64,000 nucleotides of DNA from Sphingomonas_B tabacisoli (GTDB lineage Bacteria > Pseudomonadota > Alphaproteobacteria > Sphingomonadales > Sphingomonadaceae), in contig NZ_JBHUDY010000001.1 of assembly GCF_042678385.1 (NCBI RefSeq), forward strand, positions 1,178,001 through 1,242,000. Direction: 5' to 3'. Under the pieces are notes generated by a model. It worked only from the letters and a program-made list of their open reading frames with translations, was not told the DNA's origin and made no database searches. A program made the position numbers and the translations under genes. Shown piece after piece: positions 43,071-51,958 of this stretch. Every line of letters begins with the position of its first letter. The first letter of the stretch is position 1.

Positions 43071-44372
43071 ATCATCTGATGGTTCTTTGCCAACCTCCGC
43101 CGCCGCATTGAGATCGCGACCGACATGCCGCGCACCCATCCAAAACGCCGCGGCTGCGATCAAATCCACTAGCATGCCCACGATCAGCCCGTAACGCAGG
43201 GCCTCCTCGCCCAAGGTCGGCATCAGATAATCGCTGATGGCCCCGACCAGGAGCGGGCCGATACCCATACCAAAGGCGCTTGCCGCCATGATCATCAAGG
43301 CGTTGGCGAACGCGCGAGTCGAGGCCGGAACAAGCGACTGCGTCGTCGCATTGCACGGCGCGATATACGCGTTCAGCAGCACTGAGGGGATGATCGCAAG
43401 CATCCACGATAATTCGTACGAATCTACGCAAAATTGGGCCACTGCGAAGGGAACGGTCAGCAGGGAAGCCAGCATGGGCACCCAAAGGGCCCAGCGCCCG
43501 TCGCGTCGGCCTAGGACGTCCGACAAAATCCCGCCGAAGAAGGTGCCGATGAGACCGCCGATCCCGGTGTAGAGGCCAAGGCGGCCGGCGATTTCGCTAA
43601 GGTCGCGGCCGTGGAGCCGGACGTAGAACGGCGTCGACCAGCTCATAAAGGCATAATAGGCGACCACGTGGAAGGCAATGCCGGCGAGCAGGAAGCGGAA
43701 GCTGCGGATCTTCCAAAGCGCCGCAATCGTGTCGCCAAGCGAAAGTGGCCTGACGCCTTCAGCCTGGACAGCATCGAAGTTGCCGCGCGGTGGCTCGCGG
43801 AGCGTGAGCAGGAAGACCGGCACGAACAAGAGCCCCGCCAGGCCGACGATAAGGAACGTGGTCCGCCAGCCGAAATGCTCAGAGAGCCAACCGCCGAGCA
43901 TCAGTCCGAACATCGTGCCTAGGGGCAGCGAAATGCCCCAAACCGCCTGGGCGCGCCCACGTTCATGCCGAGGAAAATAGTCGGCAAGCAGGGAGTGAGT
44001 GGTCGGCGAGGTTCCCGCCTCTCCGACGGCGACGCCCATGCGCAGTAGCAGTATCGTTACCAGGCTGCCGGCAAAACCGCTCAGCGCTGTCATCATGCTC
44101 CATACGCCGAGCGCCAAAGAGATCAGGCGGGTCCGGCGTGTGCGATCAGCCCAATATCCGATCGGCAAGGCAAAGCCGGTGTAGAACAGCCCAAACGCCG
44201 CGCCGGTGAGCAAACCCATTTCTGAATCGCTGAGGCCGAGTTCCTGCTTGATCGGAACCTGCAGCACGAGGATGATCGTGCGGTCGATATAGCTGAACAG
44301 CGCAACCGCGACGAGCAGCGCCAGAACATAGAAGCGATAGGGTGTCGGCGGCGCGGACGTCGGTACAGTCAT
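43050..44372 (-). CDS. Major facilitator superfamily transporter
   Basis: 440 residues with twelve predicted membrane segments. It has MFS motifs GYWADRTRRTRLIS (after segment 2) and GRAQAVWGISLPLG (segment 5). It resembles the spinster-type group of MFS proteins common in sphingomonads. It probably imports the catabolic substrate or exports an intermediate across the inner membrane and works with the TonB receptor. A CCTAGCGCAA element lies upstream at 44512. Confidence 0.9.
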   Translation of the reverse strand: MTVPTSAPPTPYRFYVLALLVAVALFSYIDRTIILVLQVPIKQELGLSDSEMGLLTGAAFGLFYTGFALPIGYWADRTRRTRLISLALGVWSMMTALSGFAGSLVTILLLRMGVAVGEAGTSPTTHSLLADYFPRHERGRAQAVWGISLPLGTMFGLMLGGWLSEHFGWRTTFLIVGLAGLLFVPVFLLTLREPPRGNFDAVQAEGVRPLSLGDTIAALWKIRSFRFLLAGIAFHVVAYYAFMSWSTPFYVRLHGRDLSEIAGRLGLYTGIGGLIGTFFGGILSDVLGRRDGRWALWVPMLASLLTVPFAVAQFCVDSYELSWMLAIIPSVLLNAYIAPCNATTQSLVPASTRAFANALMIMAASAFGMGIGPLLVGAISDYLMPTLGEEALRYGLIVGMLVDLIAAAAFWMGARHVGRDLNAAAEVGKEPSDDAQELPA

Positions 44373-44511
44373 ATTGCACCAGCATTCGGGGAGGCGAAGC
44401 GCGCTAGGCCTTCTTGCGGTCTCTGTCCGGTTGGTCGCGAAAGTCTCAACCTCAAAACTCCTGCGTACCGACCGCTAGCCCTGATCCTATAGGCAAGCTT
44501 ACACTGGCGAA

Positions 44512-44521
44512 CCTAGCGCAA
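44512..44521. promoter_or_regulatory. CCTAGCGCAA motif upstream of the MFS gene
   Basis: The identical 10-mer to that at 24749 lies in the 165-bp gap between the GntR-type gene's end and the MFS start codon. Two more CGCTAG cores (near 44402 and 44473) lie in the same gap, an unusual density for a tetramer (CTAG) that is rare in most high-GC proteobacterial DNA. Confidence 0.4.
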
Positions 44522-44537
44522 AGGATGACATGCCCGA

Positions 44538-45326
44538 TCAGCTGCGCAGGCTGATGTCGCCATCGAGGCTCGGGAGAATCGTCTCGAGTTCTGCAACGAC
44601 GTCCTTCAAATGCGCGAGCATGAGGGCCGCGGCCTGGTCGCCGTCGCCGGCAAGGATGCAGTCGGCGAGAACCTCGTGCGAGTGGACAGTAGCGTGCGTC
44701 AACTCAAACTCGGGCGCGAAGATCCTGACCTGCTCTGTGACGAGATAGCCAACGGCTGCAAGGATGAGCGCTAAGACTGGATTATTCGCCGCTTCGGCGA
44801 CCATATCGTGAAATGCCAAGCCGGATTCCACGTTCCTGTCGTCGTGCGTGCCATGGGTGGCGAATGGCCGGATCAGCCGTTCGACCTTCTCCCGGTCCGG
44901 GCACTCCGCTGCCAGACGGGCCAGTATCGGCTCCACGGTCAGCCATGCGTCGAGCAATTGCCGCAGATTGATCCGCGACATGATGAGGTAGAGGCCAAGC
45001 GTGCGTGACAAATTCGCCGGGTCGATCTGTCCCACCTCAGTCCCATTGCCGGGGCCGGTGCGGATAGTGATCAATCCTTGCACCTCAAGAAGACGCAAGC
45101 CCTCGCGCAGAGACGATCGGCTTACATCATATTCCTCCAGCATTTCGGGCTCTTGCGGCAGTTTGTCTCCGGGTTGCTGGCCGCGCTGCGCGATCTTCTC
45201 GATTATCTGCAGAGCGACCTGCTCCGATCGCTTGCGCGCACGGGTGCCACTCTTTTCCTTGCGCCGTTTGGGAGTCGGCTCCGATTGCGTCCCAGTCACG
45301 GCCGTTCGCCAGCTGTTTCGGCCCAA
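44538..45326 (-). CDS. FadR/GntR-type transcriptional regulator (FCD domain)
   Basis: 262 residues: a basic N-terminus, a GntR winged helix (QIIEKIAQRGQQPGDKLPQEPEMLEEYDVSRSSLREGLRLLEVQGLI), then an all-helical FCD ligand domain (LLDAWLTVEPILARLAAEC, FHDMVAEAANNPVL, VHSHEVLADCILAGD). FCD regulators bind acyl-CoA or organic acids. It lies beside the kinase/ACAD set and the MFS gene and is a candidate local repressor. Confidence 0.88.
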   Translation of the reverse strand: MGRNSWRTAVTGTQSEPTPKRRKEKSGTRARKRSEQVALQIIEKIAQRGQQPGDKLPQEPEMLEEYDVSRSSLREGLRLLEVQGLITIRTGPGNGTEVGQIDPANLSRTLGLYLIMSRINLRQLLDAWLTVEPILARLAAECPDREKVERLIRPFATHGTHDDRNVESGLAFHDMVAEAANNPVLALILAAVGYLVTEQVRIFAPEFELTHATVHSHEVLADCILAGDGDQAAALMLAHLKDVVAELETILPSLDGDISLRS

Positions 45327-45377
45327 AGGTCCGCCGGTCGCATTGACACGATAGACACGCAGCCGCCTCCTTTTCAG

Positions 45378-45695
45378 TCAGTCGGAAGAGGGCAGCGGCT
45401 TGGCGTTGAGGACCTCCAGAACCTCTCCCCCGAAGCCCAGGGCTCCCGCGCCCGGCTTGGTGCAAAGCATCTCCAAACCAGTCGATTCAGAGCGATAACG
45501 CTTTCCCAACAGGCACCCCCCCTCAAATCCAGGTTTGATCGTCTGCGGCACGGCTTCCACGTCCAGAGGGGACATTGCGACCCCACCGCATTCGGGAACG
45601 CCTTCACCGCGGGGCGGCCTGACGACGATTGCTTCTGCGCTGCAAACGTGGCTTTTCCATCGGCTGCCGGGCTTGATCACTTTATCGTCCTTCAC
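45378..45695 (-). CDS. Conserved small protein in the LvaB position
   Basis: 105 residues starting at a GTG at 45695 that overlaps the last codons of the kinase-like gene. It has no signal peptide or membrane segment. Four cysteines (SHVC, ECGG, GGCLLGKRY and LCTKPG) and the ending AKPLPSSD are the distinctive features. I recall similar sequences as conserved hypothetical proteins in actinobacteria. In Pseudomonas the small protein LvaB is encoded next to kinase LvaA and is required for its activity. Here the position and tight coupling match, but sequence relation to LvaB is not established. Confidence 0.72.
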   Translation of the reverse strand: MKDDKVIKPGSRWKSHVCSAEAIVVRPPRGEGVPECGGVAMSPLDVEAVPQTIKPGFEGGCLLGKRYRSESTGLEMLCTKPGAGALGFGGEVLEVLNAKPLPSSD

Positions 45696-46764
45696 TTACC
45701 ATTGCTTCGCGCCAGGCCGCTTCCGCCAGAGGCGCGACGCGTGCTGCCTGCTCGCGGGCGTGCGGATCGACGGCATTTCCCGCGATTGAGCGTGCCGCAA
45801 CGCCCTGAATGATCGCCGCCACGCGAAACAGGTTGAACGCCTTGTAATAAGCAAAGTTCTCGATCTTGTCTCTGCCTGTGCGCGCGCAATAGCTGGCGAC
45901 GTAATCCTCCAAAGTGGGGATCCCGCGCGCGTCCAGGTCATGTTCGGTCAGCACGCCGCGCGGGTCGACTCCGGGGGGCCGGTACCATTCCATCAAGTGA
46001 TAGGTGAGGTCGGCGATCGGATCCCCTGTCGTCGCAAGTTCCCAGTCAATGACCGCAGCTACCTTCGGTTTGCTGCCACCGAATATCAGGTTGTGGAACG
46101 AATAGTCGCCGTGGACGAGGGTCGGAGAGACCGCGGGCGGCACACTGTCACGAAGCCAGGCGATGACGCGATCCATCGCGGGAATGTCGCTCGTCTTCGA
46201 GGCCTCATATTGCTTGGACCAGCGCCCCACCTGCCGCTCGAGATAGTTCCCGGGTCGCCCGAAATCGGCAAGCCCGGCTCGGTCGAGATCGACCGAGTGC
46301 AGGGCCGCCAGCGTTTCATTGGCTGAGTCATATGCAGACGCCCGTTCTTCCGGGGACAGATCCGGCATTGCGTTGTCGAAGAAAATGCGGCCGGGCACGT
46401 GGGACATGACATAGAAGGCGCTGCCGATGACGTCCGCGTCCTCGCAATAGGCGACCGGGCGGGGCACCGGCAGACCTTCGGCGTGCAGCGCGCTGATGAC
46501 TCGATATTCGCGGTCGATGGCATGAGCGGACGCGAGCAAGATGCCGGGCGGGCGGCGGCGAAGGACGAAGTCGCCGCCGGCGCACTTGATCAGGTAGGTC
46601 GGGTTGGATTGACCGCCTTGGTATTGGCGCAAGTCGAGGCCGCGGGCGTCGATCCCCGCATCGGCGAGATAGGCGGCGAGCGCACCGGGATCGATCTCAT
46701 AGCCTAAGCGCACTTCGCTGTTCGCACCCAGATATTTGACGGCGGGGGCCAAGGTGGCCGTCAC
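45682..46764 (-). CDS. APH-fold phosphotransferase (putative 4-hydroxyacyl-CoA kinase), second copy
   Basis: 360 residues, a close paralogue of the protein at 20711. Motifs: YQGGQSNPTYLI, FVLRRRPPG, AHAIDREYRVISALH, LVHGDYSFHN and VIDWELATTGDP. It overlaps the SDR gene upstream by 4 nt and the small LvaB-like gene downstream by 14 nt. The gene order ACAD-SDR-kinase-small protein parallels the levulinate lva cluster in content. Kinase action on a 4-hydroxyacyl-CoA is inferred from this context. Confidence 0.86.
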   Translation of the reverse strand: MTATLAPAVKYLGANSEVRLGYEIDPGALAAYLADAGIDARGLDLRQYQGGQSNPTYLIKCAGGDFVLRRRPPGILLASAHAIDREYRVISALHAEGLPVPRPVAYCEDADVIGSAFYVMSHVPGRIFFDNAMPDLSPEERASAYDSANETLAALHSVDLDRAGLADFGRPGNYLERQVGRWSKQYEASKTSDIPAMDRVIAWLRDSVPPAVSPTLVHGDYSFHNLIFGGSKPKVAAVIDWELATTGDPIADLTYHLMEWYRPPGVDPRGVLTEHDLDARGIPTLEDYVASYCARTGRDKIENFAYYKAFNLFRVAAIIQGVAARSIAGNAVDPHAREQAARVAPLAEAAWREAMVSEGR

Positions 46765-47504
46765 AGGACCACGCCCCCGTCGATCCGCACGATCGTGCCG
46801 GTCACATAGCTGGATCCGGAGCTTGCAAGATAAAGCGCCGTCGTGACGATTTCCTCGGCGCGGCCCATGCGCTTCAGCGCCGACGGAGCATCGGCTTCGT
46901 AGGAGTCCCGCCAGTTCTTCGTGATGTCGGTCCAGAACGGCCCCGCCATGATCGCGTTGACCCTGACCCCTGGGCCAAACTCCATCGCCTGGGCGCGGGT
47001 GAGGATATTCATCGCCCCCTTCGCAGCGGCATAGATCGGATATTCCGGACTGGGCCGCACCGAACCGATGCTGGTGACGTTGATGATCGACCCGGACGTC
47101 TTGCGCAGATGGGGCTCAGCCAAGGCGGACAGACGAAATGGCCCCTTGGTGTTTACCGCCACCGTCTTGTCGAACAATTCCTCGCTGATCTCCAGAGAGC
47201 TCGGTGCGGTCGGTGCGATGCCTGCGTTGTTCACGAGCGTGTCGAGCCGACCGAATTGCTCGATCGTTTGATCGATAAGCTTATCGAGGCCATTCCAATC
47301 GCCGACATGACAGGTAATCGCGACCGCACGACGGCCGAGCGCCTCAATTTCCTTCACCACGTCTCCGCAGGCTTCGGCCTTGCGGCTCGATACTACTATG
47401 TCCGCGCCGCGCTCGGCAAAGCCGATGGCGATGGCCCGGCCCAGTCCGCGACTGGCACCGGTCACGATCACGACCTTGCCGGTGAAGTCGAAGGGATCGC
47501 TCAT
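46761..47504 (-). CDS. Short-chain dehydrogenase/reductase (LvaD-like position)
   Basis: A 247-residue SDR starting at the ATG at 47504 (MSDPFDFTGKVVIVTG), overlapping the ACAD stop by 4 nt and the kinase start by 4 nt. TGASRGLG, NNAGIAP, INVTSIGS, YAAAKGAMNIL and YVTGTIVRIDGG are visible. In the lva pathway the comparable SDR oxidises the 3-hydroxyacyl-CoA product; the same role is plausible here. Confidence 0.9.
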   Translation of the reverse strand: MSDPFDFTGKVVIVTGASRGLGRAIAIGFAERGADIVVSSRKAEACGDVVKEIEALGRRAVAITCHVGDWNGLDKLIDQTIEQFGRLDTLVNNAGIAPTAPSSLEISEELFDKTVAVNTKGPFRLSALAEPHLRKTSGSIINVTSIGSVRPSPEYPIYAAAKGAMNILTRAQAMEFGPGVRVNAIMAGPFWTDITKNWRDSYEADAPSALKRMGRAEEIVTTALYLASSGSSYVTGTIVRIDGGVVL

Positions 47505-48751
47505 TCGGCTGCTTCCGCGTATTTGCCAAACTCCATTCTCGCGATCTGACGCATGTGCACCTCGTCGGGGCCGTCCGCGATCCGCAGCATACGGGACGTC
47601 GCCCACATTTCGGCGAGGCCGAAGTCTTCGGAGACTCCCGCGCCGCCGTGCGCCTGAATGGCATCGTCCAAGACCTTCAACGCTACGCGCGGCGCGGCCA
47701 CCTTGATCATGGCGATCTCGGCCTTCGCGATCTTGTTGCCGACCGTGTCCATCATATAGGCAGCCTTGAGGCACAGCAGGCGCGCCATTTCGATATCGAT
47801 GCGCGCTTCGGCGATGCGGTTCTCCCAGAGCGACTGCCGCGACAATACTTCTCCGAAGGTGCTGCGGGTCGGCAGCCGGCGCGCCATCGCTTCCAATGCT
47901 GCTTCGGCGACCCCGATCGAGCGCATCGCATGGTGAATGCGGCCCGGCCCGAGGCGGCCCTGAGCGATCTCGAAGCCACGGCCCTCTCCGAGCAGCATGT
48001 TCGTGGCGGGAACACGTACGTTGTCGAGGATTATTTCAGCATGACCGCCATGTGGCCCGTGATCGTAGCCGAAAACGGGGAGCATGCGCTTGATCGTGAC
48101 GCCCTGGGTATCGCTGGGCACCAGGATCATGGACTGCTGACGATAAGGCGCTTCGTCCGGGCTGGACTTCCCCATCAGGATGAAAATCTTGCAGCGCGGG
48201 TGGGCAGCGCCTGAAGACCACCATTTCCGACCGGTTATGACATATTCGTCACCTTCGCGGCGGATGCTCGTCTGGATGTTGCGGGCGTCCGACGACGCGA
48301 CGCCTGGCTCGGTCATGAGGAACGCAGAACGCATCGTGCCTTCCATCAATGGCCTGAGCCAGGCATCCTTCTGCTCGCGCGTGCCGTAACGCATGAGCAC
48401 TTCCATGTTGCCTGTATCCGGGGCCGAACAGTTGAAGACCTCTCCCGCGTAAGGAAGCTTGCCCATGATCTCGGCTAAGGGAGCGTAGTCGAGATTGGTG
48501 AGCGTCTGACCCTCCCAAACGAAAGTGTCGTCGACCGGCTCATGTCCACTTTGTGGCGGCATGAACAAGTTCCAGAGTCCCTGCGCGCGAGCCTTGGCCT
48601 TGAGCTCGTCGACTACTGGAAGGGCTTTGAACCTCTCCCCGGCGCGATCTTCTTCGTGGTAGCGAGTCAGCGCGGGGATGATCTCGTTGTTCGTGAAGGT
48701 CTGGATCCGATCAATCCAGTATCGCTGTGACTCGGTGTAATCGAAGTTCAT
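47501..48751 (-). CDS. Acyl-CoA dehydrogenase, ACAD11/LvaC-like
   Basis: 416 residues with FLMTEPGVASSDARNIQTSI, GRKWWSSGAAHPRC, IKRMLPVFGYDHGPHGGHAEI and the C-terminal LRIADGPDEVHMRQIARMEF. The last motif closely matches the ACAD11 subfamily ending. It is first gene of a four-gene overlapping operon with SDR, kinase and small protein. The likely role is conversion of a phosphorylated 4-hydroxyacyl-CoA toward the 3-hydroxy isomer. Confidence 0.92.
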   Translation of the reverse strand: MNFDYTESQRYWIDRIQTFTNNEIIPALTRYHEEDRAGERFKALPVVDELKAKARAQGLWNLFMPPQSGHEPVDDTFVWEGQTLTNLDYAPLAEIMGKLPYAGEVFNCSAPDTGNMEVLMRYGTREQKDAWLRPLMEGTMRSAFLMTEPGVASSDARNIQTSIRREGDEYVITGRKWWSSGAAHPRCKIFILMGKSSPDEAPYRQQSMILVPSDTQGVTIKRMLPVFGYDHGPHGGHAEIILDNVRVPATNMLLGEGRGFEIAQGRLGPGRIHHAMRSIGVAEAALEAMARRLPTRSTFGEVLSRQSLWENRIAEARIDIEMARLLCLKAAYMMDTVGNKIAKAEIAMIKVAAPRVALKVLDDAIQAHGGAGVSEDFGLAEMWATSRMLRIADGPDEVHMRQIARMEFGKYAEAAE

Positions 48752-48816
48752 ATAGCCTCTCCGGCAAGTCGGAATGCCCGGGCCACGGAGGGCGCTCGGA
48801 TTACGTGTCTTGTCAA

Positions 48817-48830
48817 TTATGATCAGAAAC
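48817..48830. promoter_or_regulatory. TTATGATCAGAAAC, near copy of the luxR-upstream palindrome
   Basis: It differs at one of 14 positions from TTATGATCATAAAC at 27717-27730. It lies 66 nt from the start of the ACAD operon, the same distance at which the other copy precedes its gene. Confidence 0.4.
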
Positions 48831-48833
48831 CCG

Positions 48834-49712
48834 TCAACCTGTCCTCATGCAGAGTTTTTTCCGGTCCTCGGACCCGCTCCGGACTGGCGAATCCGCCAAA
48901 ATACGCCCCAGCAATCTATTGGTCCTACGCAAGAGTTCGTCCGCGAACGCGTAGGGGCCGATTTCCTTCAGAAGCGTCCGATTTGGCGCTTCCACGCTAA
49001 TCGCGGCATCTGGCAAAGCGCTCATCAGGTTGCCGAGATCCAGAGTTCCCTGTCCCGGAGCAAGGCGGTGGTACCGTGCCTCCGCGATCAATCGGTCAGT
49101 CTCGGTCGGATGTTCAGATGGGGCGTCACATAGCTGCAGGCAGGGAACCAGTTCAGGATCGAGCGCGCCAAGGTCGCTCCCGGAACGGTGGAAGTGCAGC
49201 GCATCAACCAAAATGCCCGCGCCGCTTCGCGACGTGTCCAGGAGGGATTTTGCAGCTGTTAGCGACGATATCGCTGAATAGGAGACAAATTCGACCAACG
49301 CTCGGACCGAGTGAGAAGCGCAGAGCTCCTCGAGCGCTGCGAGGTTTTCCGCGGCACGGATCTGATCCGGATCGTGGGAGCAGGTAACCAGATAGCGTCC
49401 GCCGAGCGCCGCTCCGCGAGAAATTCCCGCTTCAAAGTCCGCCACCTGCGTGTCTGGCCGCAGCGCGACAAACTCGATCTCGTGCGCGACTAAGCCTTCG
49501 CCGTCCAAAAACCGGGCGATCTCAGTTACTTCTGATGGAATGATCAGCGACGGAAGTTCGGCAGCTGTCACCTCGGCCGCTCCACCGAGGGTACGAAGAC
49601 CCACCGCGCCAAACCCGCTGGTCGCGGCGGCACGCAGATATTCTTGCGGCGAATTTTCGCCGAACGACTGCGGCGCCAATGATAGCCAGGGACGATCGCC
49701 GATCGCGCTCAT
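48834..49712 (-). CDS. Sugar phosphate isomerase/epimerase-like TIM-barrel protein
   Basis: 292 residues of the AP-endonuclease-2 / xylose-isomerase-like fold: LSLAPQSFGENSPQEYLRAAATSGFGAVGLRT, HEIEFVAL, GRYLVTCSHD, LVEFVSYSAISS, GILVDALHFHRSG and LAPGQGTLDL. The metal-binding Glu/Asp/His set appears present. It follows the bifunctional beta-oxidation gene by 40 nt. The substrate and its place in the pathway are unknown. Confidence 0.8.
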   Translation of the reverse strand: MSAIGDRPWLSLAPQSFGENSPQEYLRAAATSGFGAVGLRTLGGAAEVTAAELPSLIIPSEVTEIARFLDGEGLVAHEIEFVALRPDTQVADFEAGISRGAALGGRYLVTCSHDPDQIRAAENLAALEELCASHSVRALVEFVSYSAISSLTAAKSLLDTSRSGAGILVDALHFHRSGSDLGALDPELVPCLQLCDAPSEHPTETDRLIAEARYHRLAPGQGTLDLGNLMSALPDAAISVEAPNRTLLKEIGPYAFADELLRRTNRLLGRILADSPVRSGSEDRKKLCMRTG

Positions 49713-49752
49713 AATCGCGCAGCGTCAAATCGATCGTTGCAACGCGTTCGGT

Positions 49753-51813
49753 CTACCACGCGGACCTGGAGCGATCGAGCAGTAGCGGGCTTGGCGCCCA
49801 GCGGGGGCCGTTCTCCTGTGCAAGCCGGGCCGCAAGCGCAACGATCCGATCCAGTCCGACGGAGTGGCCCCACCACATCGGTCCACCCTTGTGAGCGGGA
49901 AAGCCGTAACCGTTCACCCAAACCACGTCGATGTCGCCTGCGCGCAGTGCTGTTCCGTCTAACAATTCGTTTGCACCTTCGTTCACCAGCGGCATGAACA
50001 GGCGGTCACGAATGTCCTCGTCGGACAGCTCCATGGGTTCGGCTCCGCGCTCCCGCACGACGTCCGCAATCAAGGCGAGTGCTTCCGGATCGACACGCTT
50101 TTCGCGGCCATCATAGGCGTAGAATCCTCGGCCCACCTTTTGTCCAAGCCGACCGGCGGCGACCATCCGTTCCAAGATCGGCGACATGCGGTCACCCGGC
50201 ACGGCGGCGGCCCGGCGGGGCTTGCGCAGAAGCACGCCGGTGTCCAGGCCGACCATGTCCCACATCGTCAAAGGCCCGATCGGCATACCGAAGTCGGTCG
50301 CTACCTTGTCGATCCGCCCAGGCGATATACCGGCTTCGAGCAGGAAGTCTGCCGTGTCCATGTAAAAGCGGACCATTCGGTTGCCGATGAAACCGTCGCA
50401 ATTCCCCGCCAGCACGGTAACCTTGCCCAGCGCGCGCCCGACAGCCATCGCTACGGCGACCGTTTCGGGGGCGACAAGCGAGCCGCGCACGTTCTCGAGC
50501 AGCCGCATGACGTTCGCCGGAGCAAAGAAATGCATGCCGACTACCTTTTCGGGACGGTTCGTCGCGCGCGCGATCGCATCGATATCGAGGCTTGAGGTGT
50601 TGGTTGCCAGGATGGCGTCCGGGTCGGCCGCCGCATCGAGCTGAGCGAAGACTCGCTTCTTTAGCTCGAGATCCTCGTACACAGCTTCGATCACCAGATC
50701 GACGCCCTGCAGCTTTCCGTAGCCGACCTGATATTCAATCAAAGCGATTGCGGCATCAACTTTGGCCTGCGACGAGGATCCGCGTGACACCGAAACAGCG
50801 TAGTTCTTGTCGATGGAAGCACGACCGCGAGAGAGGTTCGCCTCGTCGATGTCGATGAGGCTCACTGGGAATCCGGCATTCGCGCAAGCCATGGCGATGC
50901 CGCTGCCCATCGTACCCGCTCCAATCACAGCGATCTTCCTGACGGGCTGCGCAGCTTCCGGAATGCTGTCGATCTTGCGAGCTTCACGCTCAGCAAAAAA
51001 GTAATGCTTGAGCGCGGCGTGGTCCTGCCCGGCAAGCAGTCGTTGCACTTCGGCCTTTTCGAACGCCAAGCCTTCGAGCGGGGGAAGGGTACAGGCGGCC
51101 TTGATGCACTCGATGATAGCCAGCGGGGCCTCGGCTCCGCGCGAGATGGCTGCGACCTTCGTCTTGGCGGTCCTGAAGAAGTCCGCATCGTATCCGGATA
51201 CGCGGTCCTGCCTGTCGATTACTTTGGTCGGCAGAGGGCCGTTGGTGATCGCCTCCGCGCGGGCGACCGCACCCAAGATCAGATCGTCAACGATCTCATC
51301 CACGAGACCGACCTTGAGGGCATCATGCGCCGTGATCGGATTGCCCTTTGTGATGAAGTCGATGGCGAACTCTGGTCCAGTGAGCCGTGGAGTACGCTGC
51401 GTACCGCCGGCGCCGGGAAGAATGCCGAGTTGCACCTCGGGGAGACCGACCTTAGCGGACGCTACGGCGACGCGCGCGTGGCAGGCCATCGCAATCTCCA
51501 GGCCACCGCCGAGCGCGGTGCCATGAATCGCAGCGACGACCGGTTTCCTACAATCCTCGACCGCTTTAATTACGTTCCAAATCGTCGGCTCGGAAAAAGA
51601 AGCGGGCTTATTGAATTCCGTGATGTCGGCGCCTGCGATGAACGTCCGCCCAGTCGCGGCAAGAACGATCCCATCGACCTTCGGATCTGCGATCGCACGT
51701 TCGAGCATCCCGACTATCCCCGCCCGTACCGCGTGCGAAAGGACGTTCACCGGTGGGTGGTTGACACGGATGATGGCGCATGAGCCGTTCCGCTCATAAA
51801 GAACTGCAGACAT
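49753..51813 (-). CDS. Bifunctional enoyl-CoA hydratase / 3-hydroxyacyl-CoA dehydrogenase
   Basis: 686 residues starting at the ATG at 51813 behind GGGGAG. The N-terminal crotonase domain (GRTFIAGADITEF, GTALGGGLEIAMACHARVA, LPEVQLGILPGAGGTQR) carries both catalytic Glu candidates. The NAD-binding domain begins near residue 295 (IAVIGAGTMGSGIAMACANAGF), followed by the hydroxyacyl dehydrogenase core (MHFFAPANVMRLLE) and a C-terminal lobe (DMVGLDTGVL, WVNGYGFPAHKGGPMWW). Domain order is that of peroxisomal-type bifunctional enzymes. It supplies two steps of a beta-oxidation round; a thiolase is at 41109. Confidence 0.94.
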   Translation of the reverse strand: MSAVLYERNGSCAIIRVNHPPVNVLSHAVRAGIVGMLERAIADPKVDGIVLAATGRTFIAGADITEFNKPASFSEPTIWNVIKAVEDCRKPVVAAIHGTALGGGLEIAMACHARVAVASAKVGLPEVQLGILPGAGGTQRTPRLTGPEFAIDFITKGNPITAHDALKVGLVDEIVDDLILGAVARAEAITNGPLPTKVIDRQDRVSGYDADFFRTAKTKVAAISRGAEAPLAIIECIKAACTLPPLEGLAFEKAEVQRLLAGQDHAALKHYFFAEREARKIDSIPEAAQPVRKIAVIGAGTMGSGIAMACANAGFPVSLIDIDEANLSRGRASIDKNYAVSVSRGSSSQAKVDAAIALIEYQVGYGKLQGVDLVIEAVYEDLELKKRVFAQLDAAADPDAILATNTSSLDIDAIARATNRPEKVVGMHFFAPANVMRLLENVRGSLVAPETVAVAMAVGRALGKVTVLAGNCDGFIGNRMVRFYMDTADFLLEAGISPGRIDKVATDFGMPIGPLTMWDMVGLDTGVLLRKPRRAAAVPGDRMSPILERMVAAGRLGQKVGRGFYAYDGREKRVDPEALALIADVVRERGAEPMELSDEDIRDRLFMPLVNEGANELLDGTALRAGDIDVVWVNGYGFPAHKGGPMWWGHSVGLDRIVALAARLAQENGPRWAPSPLLLDRSRSAW

Positions 51814-51958
51814 AGAGACTCCCCAAGGCCCGGGGACGTGCAGTAGAGCAGCGGCAGTCCTCCGCTCACTCTCCATTCCGCTAGGATGAATCAAGGTATC
51901 CGCATGCTAACTGCAGCTCTGATAACTACATCTGCCGGCACAGTTCCGAAGGCATCAG

